Positions 14,817-24,144 of a stretch of DNA of 64,000 nt are shown one piece after another. How positions within the stretch are numbered: position 1 is the first letter of the stretch; each line of letters opens with the position of its first letter. The notes under the pieces are model-generated. The model did not search any database and was not told where the DNA came from. It saw only the letters and a list, made by a program, of their open reading frames with translations. The stretch is from the NCBI GenBank assembly GCA_036644995.1, contig JAVXOZ010000009.1:4333-68332 (forward strand), written 5' to 3'. The stretch is from Cryptoclostridium sp036644995 (GTDB lineage Bacteria; Bacillota; Dehalobacteriia; UBA7702). The translations under genes and the position numbers were made by a program.

Positions 14817-17474
14817 TTATTTCACCTCATATTTCTCCAGAGAATACCAATCTTCCCCTGTTTTCACATCTACCAATAAAGGAACTTTTAACTGAACGGC
14901 ATTTTCCATAACTTCTTTTAGTAATTCAGCGGTTTTTGCCAACTCATTTTTTGGGCAATCCAGAATTAGCTCATCGTGAACCTGTAAAATCATTTTGCTC
15001 CGCAACCCGGCTTGATTCAGCCTTTTAAACAGCTCTACCATGGCATATTTGATAATATCCGCAGCAGTACCTTGAATAGGGGTATTCATTGCTGTACGCT
15101 CCGCAAAAGAACGCATTTGGAAATTTTTATGGTTGATATCCGGCAAATAGCGGCGGCGACCCATTAAAGTGGTTACGTAGCCATTTTTTTTAGCTTCTTC
15201 AACTACATTATGAAGATAATCTTGAACTCCGGGATATCTTTGAAAATATTTATCTATATATTCTTTAGCTTCAATTCTGCCAATGCCTAAATCTCTACCC
15301 AAACCATAGCCACTAATGCCGTAAATAATACCAAAATTTACAGCTTTAGCCTTGCGGCGCATGGCTTTATCCACTTTATCCAAAGGAACATCAAAAATTT
15401 CTCCGGCGGTACGGGCATGGATATCTTCATTATTTACAAATGATGAAATTAAACCTTCATCACCTGCATAGTGTGATAAAATACGCAGTTCTATTTGAGA
15501 ATAATCCGCAGCTAAAAGCACACTGTTTTTATCTTTGGCAGTAAATGCTTTGCGTATTTTTCTGCCTTCCTCTAAACGCACGGGAATATTTTGCAAATTT
15601 GGTTCCGTAGAAGATAAACGACCCGTAGCTGTAACTGTTTGGCGGAATACAGTGTGTATGGCATTATCTTTGGGCGAAATTAATTTTTCCAACGCATCGC
15701 TATATGTAGATTTTAGTTTGGCAAGTTGACGATACAGTAGAATTTCCTGAATAATTGGGTGTTTATCGTATAGATTTTCCAAGACCTCGTTATTGGTGGA
15801 GTATCCTGTTTTAGTTTTTTTGATTGCAGGCAAGCCCAATTTACCAAAAAGAACCTCACCAATCTGCTTGGGAGAATTAATATTAAATTCCATATCCGCA
15901 TATTTATATATACTGGCAGTAATTTCCGCCAATTTGGTTTCTAATTCTTCAGACATTACCTGAAGATTATGGCTATCCACATGGATACCCACAGATTCCA
16001 TATCTGCCAAAACCAAAATCAAAGGACGTTCAACATTTTCGTACAAATAACGCATTTCATATTTATCTATTTCGCTGTATAATTTTTCATAAAGTTTAAA
16101 GCCCAAAACAGCGGCGGTTTGATTGCGCTTACCTGATTCCAACGAAAAAATATCTTCATTAAGGTAATGGGAAATTAAATATTCCATGGAATAATCAGAA
16201 ATGGTTGCATCTAAAAGATACGCCATTATCTCTAAATCATCTCCGAAACACTTAATTTCAATTCCCCTGTTTTCTGCACTATGAATTAAGGCTTTATAGT
16301 TATGGGATATTATTTTTGCCCGTGTATCTTTAAAAAAGCTGTTTAAAAGTAATCTATGGTTTTCTATTTCCAAATTAAACACTGCCACATCTTGGGATTT
16401 TGTAGCAATAATTACCTGCTCATCTCCGGCTAATACCACTATTTCCCCGGTTAAACAGGATTTAAGCATTTCTTCATAATTTAAAACTTCATTATATTCA
16501 ACATTGGTTTCCCTGTTGGTTTCTTCAAAAAGACTAAGGCTTTCTTGGTTATCTTCGGCAAAAAGACTATCCATATCAGATTCTTCCTTGTGAGTTTTTG
16601 CTACTTTGGCAGCTTGGGTTTCCACACCTCGCAGCAAACTCCTAAACTCTAAATCCTTATATAATTTTGCCAAAGCCACCCAGTTTTTTTCTTGGGGAAT
16701 CATTTCTTCCATGGTTATTTCCAAGGGAATATCATCAACAATGGTTGCTAATTCCTTGGATAAAAATGCGTTTTCTTTATCTTTTTCTAATTTTTCTTTT
16801 AACTTATTTTTGGGCAATTCTTCAATATGTTCGTACAATTCAGTTAAACTATCAAATTGGTGCAAAAGTTTTAAGGCAGTTTTTTCTCCCACTCCTGCCA
16901 CACCCGGAAGATTATCCGAGGCATCACCCATAAGCCCCTTTAAATCTATAAGCCTTTTTGGGGTTATTTGGTATTTTTCTTCAAATGCCGCAACATCGGT
17001 TACCACTAAATCTGCCAAGGTTTTTTTGCCGCTAATTACTTTAACGTGTTCGTTCAACATTTGCAGTAAATCTTTATCTCCGGAAAAAATTATTACATCA
17101 TCACCCTTATCCTGACCTCGCTTTGCCAAAGTACCAATGATGTCATCTGCTTCAAATTCATCCATTTCCAAAGTTTTATAACCATTTTGAGCCAAAACCT
17201 CACGAATAAGAGGAAATTGTTCCACCAATTCTGCATCTATTGGTTTTCTTTGTGCTTTATACTCCGGAAATTTTTGATGGCGAAAAGTATTTTTACCCTT
17301 ATCAAAACAAATTGCAATATGGGTTGGTTTTTCTTGATCTATAATTTTTTGCAGCATCATCATAAAACCATAGGCAGCGTTGGTATATCTGCCATCAGAG
17401 GTTTTTAAAAGCGGTAAACCATGATATGCTCTATGCAACACATTATTTCCATCTACTAAAAGAATTTTATTCAT
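14817..17474 (-). CDS. polA: DNA polymerase I
   Basis: Repair and Okazaki-fragment polymerase, 885 residues from the ATG at 17472-17474 (GAGGTG upstream; an in-frame start four codons earlier is less likely). The N-terminal 5'-3' exonuclease is complete (ILLVDGNNVLHRAYHG, FDKGKNTFRH, FSGDKDLLQM, GLMGDASDNLPGV). The central 3'-5' exonuclease-like region has lost the DxE motif seen in proofreading enzymes, so it is probably inactive, as in Bacillus. The polymerase domain shows TATGRLSSTEPNLQNIP, DYSQIELRILSHY, RRKAKAVNFGIIYG and LQVHDELI. First gene of the polA / mutM-coaE / slt unit. Confidence 0.96.
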   Translation of the reverse strand: MNKILLVDGNNVLHRAYHGLPLLKTSDGRYTNAAYGFMMMLQKIIDQEKPTHIAICFDKGKNTFRHQKFPEYKAQRKPIDAELVEQFPLIREVLAQNGYKTLEMDEFEADDIIGTLAKRGQDKGDDVIIFSGDKDLLQMLNEHVKVISGKKTLADLVVTDVAAFEEKYQITPKRLIDLKGLMGDASDNLPGVAGVGEKTALKLLHQFDSLTELYEHIEELPKNKLKEKLEKDKENAFLSKELATIVDDIPLEITMEEMIPQEKNWVALAKLYKDLEFRSLLRGVETQAAKVAKTHKEESDMDSLFAEDNQESLSLFEETNRETNVEYNEVLNYEEMLKSCLTGEIVVLAGDEQVIIATKSQDVAVFNLEIENHRLLLNSFFKDTRAKIISHNYKALIHSAENRGIEIKCFGDDLEIMAYLLDATISDYSMEYLISHYLNEDIFSLESGKRNQTAAVLGFKLYEKLYSEIDKYEMRYLYENVERPLILVLADMESVGIHVDSHNLQVMSEELETKLAEITASIYKYADMEFNINSPKQIGEVLFGKLGLPAIKKTKTGYSTNNEVLENLYDKHPIIQEILLYRQLAKLKSTYSDALEKLISPKDNAIHTVFRQTVTATGRLSSTEPNLQNIPVRLEEGRKIRKAFTAKDKNSVLLAADYSQIELRILSHYAGDEGLISSFVNNEDIHARTAGEIFDVPLDKVDKAMRRKAKAVNFGIIYGISGYGLGRDLGIGRIEAKEYIDKYFQRYPGVQDYLHNVVEEAKKNGYVTTLMGRRRYLPDINHKNFQMRSFAERTAMNTPIQGTAADIIKYAMVELFKRLNQAGLRSKMILQVHDELILDCPKNELAKTAELLKEVMENAVQLKVPLLVDVKTGEDWYSLEKYEVK

Positions 17475-17768
17475 AATACACCTCATTAGAAAAATTCGCT
17501 AAAAACCCTAAATTACCTTTTTAAAAAGAGCATTATCCTTATTTTTTACAGGATAAAATATAAATATCTTCCTATTTACTATATCTTTAAGTGTTTACCC
17601 AATTTTAAATTTTAAACTATATAAAAATAAATTATAAATATTTGCGAAAAAGTATTTAATTTTCAACAATTTAGTGTTATTATAATAGTAGTAATATTAT
17701 AAGTTAAAATATCTCCCCCTTTTATTGTGATGTGGTTTCTTTTTCTACACATGAAAGGGTGAAATATT
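17475..17768. other. Divergent intergenic region between polA and the methylamine module
   Basis: About 294 bp, very AT-rich, and must hold both divergent promoters. A TATAAT (17681-17686) on the plus strand is a possible -10 for the GTPase gene, but no good -35 is placed before it. No riboswitch was recognised. Confidence 0.35.
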
Positions 17769-18698
17769 ATGAAAACAAAAATCGATGTTATATCGGGATT
17801 TTTAGGTGCCGGTAAAACTACCCTAATCAAAAAAATAATACAAGGTATGCCCAGTAAAGAAGATATTGCCATAGTGGAAAACGAATTTGGCGATATTGGA
17901 ATAGATGGGGATATCTTAAAGTCGTGCAATATTAACGTTCGTGAAATAAGCGGCGGCTGTATTTGTTGCAGTTTACACGGAAATTTTATAGCCGCAGTTA
18001 CAGAATTAGTTAATGAATATGCGCCCCAACGCATTATCATTGAGCCAACAGGAATTGGCAAATTATCAGATGTACTCGATGCCTTAAAATCCGCAGGGAA
18101 AAAAGTTGATATCGAGTTTAATATAATTGCAGCAGTAGTAGACCCTTTAAAATTTCAAATACTAAACAATATGTTTGGAGCGTTCTTTCACAATCAAATA
18201 GCCACAGCGCAAACCATTTTTTTAAGCAAAGCACAATTTGCAGATGAGAACACTATTATGGACGTTACTAAAAAAATAAGGGCTATAAACCCAGTTGCAA
18301 CCATTGTAACAGCACCTTGGCAGGATTTGCCCGATACAGATATATTAAAAATAGCAGAGGATGACCGTATAGATAAAATCTTGGATTTAACAAACTATAC
18401 TTACAAATATAGCAAAAATGATCCCATTTCTCAAATATCTTCATTGTGCTTTTGCCCCAAAAAGCCTCACACTAAAAAAGAATTTAGAGCTTTATTAGAA
18501 AAAATAGCAACTAATAAAGAATTGGGATTGCTTTTACGTAGCAAAGGATTTTTTAGTACCCCGGAGAATAAATTCATTCAGTTTGACTATACTCCAGGTG
18601 CCATAAAATTCACAACATCCCATACCGATGCAGAAGATAAAATTATTATCATCGGTAAAAATCTAAATAAACCGGCAATAGATAAATATTTTTGCTGA
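17769..18698 (+). CDS. G3E-family (CobW-like) GTPase of the methylamine module
   Basis: A 309-residue P-loop GTPase of the CobW/UreG/HypB class. Walker A is GFLGAGKTTLIKK (10-22), with VENEFGDIGIDG (36-47) and the metal-binding CxCC in SGGCICCSLHG (61-71). EPTGIGKLSDVL and LSKAQFAD (guanine specificity region) follow, and there is a short C-terminal domain. These proteins deliver metals or assist metallocofactor enzymes. Here the position just upstream of a corrinoid activase and a methyltransferase operon suggests a role in loading or reactivating the corrinoid system; that is inference. ATG follows GAAAGGGTG. Ends with TGA, 31 bp before the next gene. Confidence 0.82.
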   Translation: MKTKIDVISGFLGAGKTTLIKKIIQGMPSKEDIAIVENEFGDIGIDGDILKSCNINVREISGGCICCSLHGNFIAAVTELVNEYAPQRIIIEPTGIGKLSDVLDALKSAGKKVDIEFNIIAAVVDPLKFQILNNMFGAFFHNQIATAQTIFLSKAQFADENTIMDVTKKIRAINPVATIVTAPWQDLPDTDILKIAEDDRIDKILDLTNYTYKYSKNDPISQISSLCFCPKKPHTKKEFRALLEKIATNKELGLLLRSKGFFSTPENKFIQFDYTPGAIKFTTSHTDAEDKIIIIGKNLNKPAIDKYFC

Positions 18699-18729
18699 AT
18701 AAAATATAAAAAGAAAAGAGTGAGGAAAT

Positions 18730-20574
18730 ATGGAATATAATATTAAATTTGAATCACACGATATAAGTGAAAACATAGAAGGCGGCAAAACTATATTAGA
18801 AGCAGCAGCTTTAGCATCTATTCCCATTGAAGGAAATTGCGGCGGAGCGGGAAATTGCAAAAAATGTCAAGTGGCAATTTTAGATAATAAAGTTTTTGCG
18901 GCAAACGCCATCCCTGCCCTATCAAAAAACAAGCCACAAATGGTTCTTGCCTGCAAATATAAGATACACAGTGACCTTACCATAAACGTTCCCATTCAAA
19001 ATGATGCTTTTAAACGTAAAACCACAATGAATTTTCAAAATAAAGATATAAAACCAAATTCCTCTATTGGTAAATCCTACATTGAATTGGATAAACCTTC
19101 TATTAATAACCAAATACCGGATTACGAACGCATAGTTACGGCACTGAACCTTAAGCCCGGAAATCCCAGTAAGGAATTATTGCAAATATTGCCAAGGGTG
19201 TTACGGGATTCAAAATTTTCCATAACCGCAGTAACCAGAGATAATGAATTAATTTGGGTAGAACCCGGAGATACCACCGCAGAAAATTACGGTTTGGTAT
19301 ATGATATTGGCACTACAACTGTGGTATGCCACTTGATTAATTTAACAAACGGTGCCATAGAAAAATCCACAGCAGATACCAATCCCCAAAATATTTTTGG
19401 TGCAGATGTAATTTCACGGGTTAACCACGTGATGACCAATTCCAAAAATAATAAAGGTTTAAACCAACTTTATACAAAAATAAATACCGTTATCAATGCA
19501 CTTGCCGTAGAATTAATCAGAAAAAAGAGTATAGATAAAAATAGAATATATGATGTTACCGTTGTTGGCAATACAACAATGAGCCAACTATTCATGGGTG
19601 TAGACCCCACTTATTTAGCAACATCCCCATTTATTCCCACTTACGTTCAAGGGGTGAATTTAAAAGCTTCAGAACTAAACCTGGATATTAACCCCACAGC
19701 AAATGTTTTTTTACTTCCTAATATAGCAGGATATGTAGGCTCTGACACTGTGGGAGTAATTTTGGCAACTCATTTACATAAACAACCTGAATACAGCCTT
19801 GCCATTGATGTTGGCACCAATGGCGAACTGGCACTCAGCGGCAATGGTAAAATTCTTACTTGTTCCACCGCAGCAGGTCCCGCTTTTGAGGGTGCCCAAA
19901 TAAAATGCGGCATGAGAGCAGCAGAAGGTGCCATAGAAGCCGTTTATATTGATAATGAAACAGGAACTTGTACATATGAAACCATTGGCAACACAAAACC
20001 CAAAGGTATATGCGGTTCCGGGGTATTAGATGTAGTGGCACAACTTTATAAAAGCGGTATTCTTGATAAATTTGGTGCTTTTAGATTCGGCAGAAATAAC
20101 GATGGACACATCAACGATAAACTAAAAGAACGCATAAGCAAAGGTGACCACGGCTACGAATTTGTTTTGGCAACCGCTAAAGAAGCATATAAAGGAATAC
20201 CCATTGTTATATGCCAAAAAGACATAAGGGAATTGCAAATGGGTAAAGGCGCAATTTATGCCGGCATTAAAATTTTAATGAAAGAAATGAACATAACCGT
20301 TGAAAATCTACAAAAAATTATGATTGCCGGTGCTTTTGGCAATTATATAAAAGTTGAAAGTGCACTTGCCATAGGTTTACTGCCAAATATAACTAAAGAT
20401 AAAATATCCTCTGTGGGAAATGCGGCTTCTGAAGGCGCAAGGCTGGCTCTAATATCTAAAGATGAAAGGGAACTCGGCTGTGAGCTGGCAAAACGCTGTA
20501 AGCATATTGAATTATCTTCATACGAAGAATTCCAAAATGAATACATGAATGCTTTAAATTTTCCTGAAATATAA
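18730..20574 (+). CDS. RamA/RACo-type corrinoid activation protein (2Fe-2S + ASKHA ATPase)
   Basis: ATP-dependent reductive activator that returns accidentally oxidised Co(II) corrinoid to Co(I). In 614 residues: an N-terminal plant-type 2Fe-2S domain with C37, C43, C46 and C75 (EGNCGGAGNCKKCQV, LACKY); a linker; then the ASKHA/DUF4445 part (YDIGTTTVVCHLINL, NPQNIFGADVISRV, DVGTNGELALSGNG, GPAFEGAQIKCGMRA, GICGSGVLDVVAQL, IAGAFGNYI). The 2Fe-2S at the N-terminus is the bacterial RACo arrangement; methanogen RamA carries its clusters at the C-terminus. It sits between the G3E GTPase and mtmCB, which supports MtmC as the client. Confidence 0.9.
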   Translation: MEYNIKFESHDISENIEGGKTILEAAALASIPIEGNCGGAGNCKKCQVAILDNKVFAANAIPALSKNKPQMVLACKYKIHSDLTINVPIQNDAFKRKTTMNFQNKDIKPNSSIGKSYIELDKPSINNQIPDYERIVTALNLKPGNPSKELLQILPRVLRDSKFSITAVTRDNELIWVEPGDTTAENYGLVYDIGTTTVVCHLINLTNGAIEKSTADTNPQNIFGADVISRVNHVMTNSKNNKGLNQLYTKINTVINALAVELIRKKSIDKNRIYDVTVVGNTTMSQLFMGVDPTYLATSPFIPTYVQGVNLKASELNLDINPTANVFLLPNIAGYVGSDTVGVILATHLHKQPEYSLAIDVGTNGELALSGNGKILTCSTAAGPAFEGAQIKCGMRAAEGAIEAVYIDNETGTCTYETIGNTKPKGICGSGVLDVVAQLYKSGILDKFGAFRFGRNNDGHINDKLKERISKGDHGYEFVLATAKEAYKGIPIVICQKDIRELQMGKGAIYAGIKILMKEMNITVENLQKIMIAGAFGNYIKVESALAIGLLPNITKDKISSVGNAASEGARLALISKDERELGCELAKRCKHIELSSYEEFQNEYMNALNFPEI

Positions 20575-20688
20575 TACTTAAACCCAAGGTTAAAGAGGTA
20601 TTTTCAGTTTAATACCCAATCTAAACCTTAAAGCCACAACAAAAATTTACTATTTGCAAATAATACTAATATAATAATATATCAGCAC

Positions 20689-20726
20689 AATACACACCAT
20701 TCGACAAAATGGTGTGTATTTTTTTG
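20689..20726 (+). terminator. Terminator after the activase gene
   Basis: AATACACACCAT / ATGGTGTGTATT with TTTTTTT. It separates the GTPase-activase pair from mtmCB, so mtmC should have its own promoter in 20727-20864. I could not define that promoter. Confidence 0.88.
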
Positions 20727-20864
20727 CATTAAATCGCAATTATCTAAAGATAGTACCATACTAACAAAACATAATACAATAAGCGGTGTTAAAATTTTGT
20801 TATTATGAATATAGAAAAAGAAACATTTACATCACTTTTTATTTTATTCCGAAAGGAGGATCAG

Positions 20865-20939
20865 TTGGTTACTATTCAAGACGATATTAAAACTTATAAA
20901 AATATAAAGGGGGTAATACAATGTCCGATACAATTTTAA
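20865..20939 (+). CDS. Possible short leader ORF overlapping the mtmC start
   Basis: A strong AAAGGAGG (20852-20859) has no gene at its expected distance except a 24-codon frame beginning TTG at 20865 and ending TAA at 20937-20939, 19 bp inside mtmC in another frame. Peptide: MVTIQDDIKTYKNIKGVIQC then PIQF. mtmC has its own GGGGG-type site, so this could be a coupling leader peptide. It could equally be a chance frame behind an unused ribosome site. Confidence 0.3.
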   Translation: MVTIQDDIKTYKNIKGVIQCPIQF

Positions 20940-21565
20940 AGAAACTTAAAGAAGCCGTTGTAAATTTAGACCAGGAGGCCGCATTAGCCGCCGCCAAAGA
21001 AGCCTTAGACGCTAAAATGGATCCCGTTAACTCCATAGAAAATGGTTTAACAGCAGGAATGAACGAAATCGTAGATCGCTTTGATGAGGGCGAAATGTTC
21101 ATGCCGCAAATCCTTATTGCCGCTCAAGCATTCATGGGTGCTTGCGAAATTTTACAAAGTGGTATTTCCGTAGAAGAAGCTGCCAAAATGAGTAACGGCA
21201 GAGTAATGTTCTTCACAGTAGCCGGTGACATTCATGATATCGGCAAAAATATTGTTAAAACAATGTTTATGGCTAACAACTTTGAAGTTTGCGACTTAGG
21301 CCGTGACGTTGCAGCCGATGTAGTAGTTGATAAAGCTATCGAATGGAAAGCCGACATCATTGCCGGTTCCGCATTGATGACAACCACCATGCCCGGTCAA
21401 AGAGATATCGTTGCTACTTTGGTAGAACGTGGTATCCGTGATGACTTTAAAGTAATGTTTGGTGGAGCTCCTGTTAATCAACAATGGTGTGATGAAATTG
21501 GTGCTGACGCTTATGGCGACAACGCTGCTGACTCCATCGAAATTGCTAAAAAATTAGTAAAATAA
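20921..21565 (+). CDS. mtmC: Monomethylamine corrinoid protein
   Basis: Carries the cobamide that accepts the methyl group from MtmB. Its 214 residues have the two-domain form of the family: an N-terminal helical cap (1 to about 90, with ENGLTAGMNEIVDRFDEGEMF) and a Rossmann-like B12 domain with the lower-ligand motif GDIHDIGKN (His105), then GSALMTTTMP and FGGAPVNQQWCDEIGAD. The length is that of MtmC/MtbC/MttC; assignment to the monomethylamine type rests on mtmB following 25 bp later. ATG follows AAAGGGGGTAATACA. Confidence 0.92.
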   Translation: MSDTILKKLKEAVVNLDQEAALAAAKEALDAKMDPVNSIENGLTAGMNEIVDRFDEGEMFMPQILIAAQAFMGACEILQSGISVEEAAKMSNGRVMFFTVAGDIHDIGKNIVKTMFMANNFEVCDLGRDVAADVVVDKAIEWKADIIAGSALMTTTMPGQRDIVATLVERGIRDDFKVMFGGAPVNQQWCDEIGADAYGDNAADSIEIAKKLVK

Positions 21566-21590
21566 AAAATATTTGAAGGGCGGTAATACT

Positions 21591-22976
21591 ATGACTTACA
21601 AAGAACGTGTTGGTGTTTTTGAAGCTTACCATCGTGCAATAACCGGTCCCCGTGTTAGCGAAAGCGAATGGGATAGCGTTATTATTCCCGGTACACTTAC
21701 AAAACTCAAAGAAAAATATAATATCAAAATGGACAAAGGCACTGTTGTTCCTACCGATGATACTTTAATTAATAATATATTTAAAGCCGGTTTGGAAATG
21801 TTAACCACTGTTGGTGTTTATTGCATAGATACCGGCAGAGTTATTAAATATACAGAAGATGAAATCTTAACAGCCATCAAAAATACTCCCAAAGAATTTT
21901 ATCTTGGTGAAGGCACTGATGCTGTTTTAATGAAAGACAGAAAACATGACTCCGAACGTTTCCCCATTATCCAAGGTGGACCTACCGGTGCTCCTGTTTC
22001 TGAAGAACAATTCTTAAATATGCATGAAGCATATGCCAAAGAACCTTTGGTAGACACCATTGTTAATGGCGTTCTCCAAACATGGCATGGTCATGACCCC
22101 ATTCCTAACACTCCTTATGAAATCGCAGCGGTTCGTTCCGAAGTTCAAATGCTTCGCTTGGCACAAACCAGAGCCGGTCATCCCGGCATGGCATTGTAGG
22201 GCAGTGAAACTTCACTCTCTGCAGCAGGCGTTATCTGTTCTGACTTCCAAGGCGGAATGCGGCCAACAGACAGCCATGAAGTATCTCAATTAAACGAATT
22301 GAAAATTGACTTAGCAGCTTTAACTTTCTGCTCTTACTATGTATTAAGTGGTCAAACTATTATGTGCGAACATATGCCCATATATGGCGGTTACACCGGT
22401 GGTCTTGAGGAAACGACTATCAGTGACGTTGCCAGCACGCTTAATGCTTTCGTAATGGCTCAAGGTAATTATGTATTAGACGGTCCCGTTCATATGCGTT
22501 GGGGAATCACCACTGCCAGAGAGGCTTTGGCAGTTGCTGGTCACTGTGCAAGAGCAATCAATGCTAATACAGAACTTATGTTAGCTAACCAATATTACAC
22601 CATGGCAGGTCCCTGTACTGTTATGTGCCTGTTAGAAACAGCTGCACAAGCAATGACAGATACCGCCAGCGGTCGTGAATTACTCTCCGGTGTTGCCGCC
22701 GCTAAAGGTGTTACCACCAACTTTAATACTCCTATGGAAGCCAGATTTATGGGTCAAGTTGCTCGTGCAACTGCCGGTAAAGATCTTTCAGTAGTTAATC
22801 CTATAATTGACTCATTATTGAAAATGTACGAAAAAGATTATAAAACTGCTCCTGTTGGCAAATCATTCGAAGAATGCTATGACCTTACTACATTGCAACC
22901 TACTGATGAATATATCAGCGTATATGATGAAGCAGCAGAAGTATTAGCAAAGCTTGGTTTAGAATTAGGTAAATAA
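21591..22976 (+). CDS. mtmB: Monomethylamine methyltransferase with in-frame UAG (pyrrolysine)
   Basis: Transfers the methyl group of monomethylamine to the Co(I) corrinoid on MtmC. The frame has 462 codons including the stop, interrupted once by TAG at 22197-22199 (codon 203). Reading TAG as pyrrolysine gives a 461-residue protein, against 458 for Methanosarcina MtmB with Pyl202. The context is LAQTRAGHPGMAL-O-GSETSL and continues seamlessly in frame (AGVICSDFQGGMRPTDSHEV, GQTIMCEHMPIYGGYTGG, VHMRWGITTAREALAVAGH). ATG at 21591 follows GAAGGGCGG. A small stem-loop, AGTGA-AACT-TCACT (22203-22216), starts 3 nt after the TAG. Automated annotation would split it into two genes. TAA ends it. Confidence 0.95.
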
Positions 22977-23020
22977 TAATCCTTATATAAAACCTTTGCT
23001 GGAAAGAGGGTGACGCGGAT

Positions 23021-24043
23021 ATGAATAAAAGAGAAAGATTTATGAATGCGATTCAAGGTCAAGAAACAGATAGGGTGTCCGTTTTTTGTGCCAATCAAAC
23101 CGCAACATACGAACAAATGGAGGAATTGGGTGCCTCTTTTCCCGAAGCTAATTACGAAGCAGCCACTATGGCTAAATTAGCAGCGGGTGCACATAGCATT
23201 TTGGGATTTGACGCAGTTCGTGTTCCATTTTGCCAAACCATCGAATCCGAAGCTTTGGGCTGTAAGCTCCAAGATGGCGGTAAAGAAGGTATGCCAAGTA
23301 TTGGCACTCATCCATACAGCGTTGATGATGAAATTCCATCCCTTGACGATTTAGTTTCCAAAGGGAGGATTCCTGTTGTTGCCGAAGCAGTTAAACTGCT
23401 TAAGGAATCTGTTGGCGATGAAGTCGCTGTTCTTGGTGGGATTGTTGGCCCATTTAGTATCGCCACAAACTTACTGGGTCTTATGAATATCATGATGGCC
23501 GTTGTTATGGAACCCAAAAAATTAGAACCTTGGTTAGAGCTTGCGGGAGATGCAGCCACCATTTATGGTGATGCATTAATCGAAGCAGGAGCCGATGGCA
23601 TAGTTATTGAAGATATGATGGCATCCATGGATATGATTAGCCCTCAAATCTATCACGACCTTGCCGGTCCCTATATGAAGCGTTTGGTTGATCGCTTAGG
23701 CGATATTCCCACTATTCTTCATATATGCGGAAAAGTAAACAAATTAGTTGTTGATATGATTGATACCGGCGTTTCTGCCTTTAGTGTAGATACGAATATT
23801 GATATTGCAGATATTCAAGACAAAATCGCAAAAAGCGGCAAAACCGTTATGGTTGTAGGCGGAATTGATGCAGTAAACACATTATTCTATGGCACCGAAA
23901 TTGGTCCTACCACAGAAGAAGGAACAAAAGCAATTAAAGCCGGGTTTAATTTACTTGCACCCTCCTGCTCCATTCCTCCTGCTACACCAGTTACAAAACT
24001 GCGTGCAATGGTAGAAGTTGCGGTTTCGTTAGCCGGTAAATAA
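23021..24043 (+). CDS. MtbA/MtaA-type methylcorrinoid methyltransferase (UroD fold)
   Basis: Second methyltransferase of the module: it demethylates methyl-MtmC and passes the methyl group to an acceptor. Its 340 residues match the MtaA/MtbA/CmuA family, with N-terminus NKRERFMNAIQGQETDRVSV and zinc ligands His234, Cys236 (ILHICGK) and Cys316 (APSCSIPP), plus GGIVGPFSIATNLLG and DTNIDIADIQ. In methanogens the acceptor is coenzyme M. In a spore-forming bacterium the acceptor may instead be tetrahydrofolate or another thiol, and the sequence does not settle this. It is 44 bp after mtmB behind GAAAGAGGGTG and ends before a strong terminator. Confidence 0.85.
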   Translation: MNKRERFMNAIQGQETDRVSVFCANQTATYEQMEELGASFPEANYEAATMAKLAAGAHSILGFDAVRVPFCQTIESEALGCKLQDGGKEGMPSIGTHPYSVDDEIPSLDDLVSKGRIPVVAEAVKLLKESVGDEVAVLGGIVGPFSIATNLLGLMNIMMAVVMEPKKLEPWLELAGDAATIYGDALIEAGADGIVIEDMMASMDMISPQIYHDLAGPYMKRLVDRLGDIPTILHICGKVNKLVVDMIDTGVSAFSVDTNIDIADIQDKIAKSGKTVMVVGGIDAVNTLFYGTEIGPTTEEGTKAIKAGFNLLAPSCSIPPATPVTKLRAMVEVAVSLAGK

Positions 24044-24052
24044 ATTATTTAC

Positions 24053-24110
24053 TAAAAGAAGGGAATGTCGCAAAATATTCAAGCGATATTCCTTTCTTTT
24101 CTTTTTTTTA
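24053..24110 (+). terminator. Terminator after the MtbA-like gene
   Basis: AAAAGAAGGGAATGTCGC / GCGATATTCCTTTCTTTT followed by CTTTTTTTT. Confidence 0.88.
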
Positions 24111-24144
24111 ATATGAGTTTTTTTAATATGAGTGGGGTGTTAAC

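Noticed and set aside
20575..20920. tRNA-Pyl gene near mtmCB
   Set aside because: I looked for a short tRNA with a CTA anticodon in the gaps of the methylamine module and saw none.
22197..22199. mtmB as a frameshifted or nonsense-mutated pseudogene
   Set aside because: The frame is the same on both sides, similarity is continuous, and the TAG is at the pyrrolysine position of the family.
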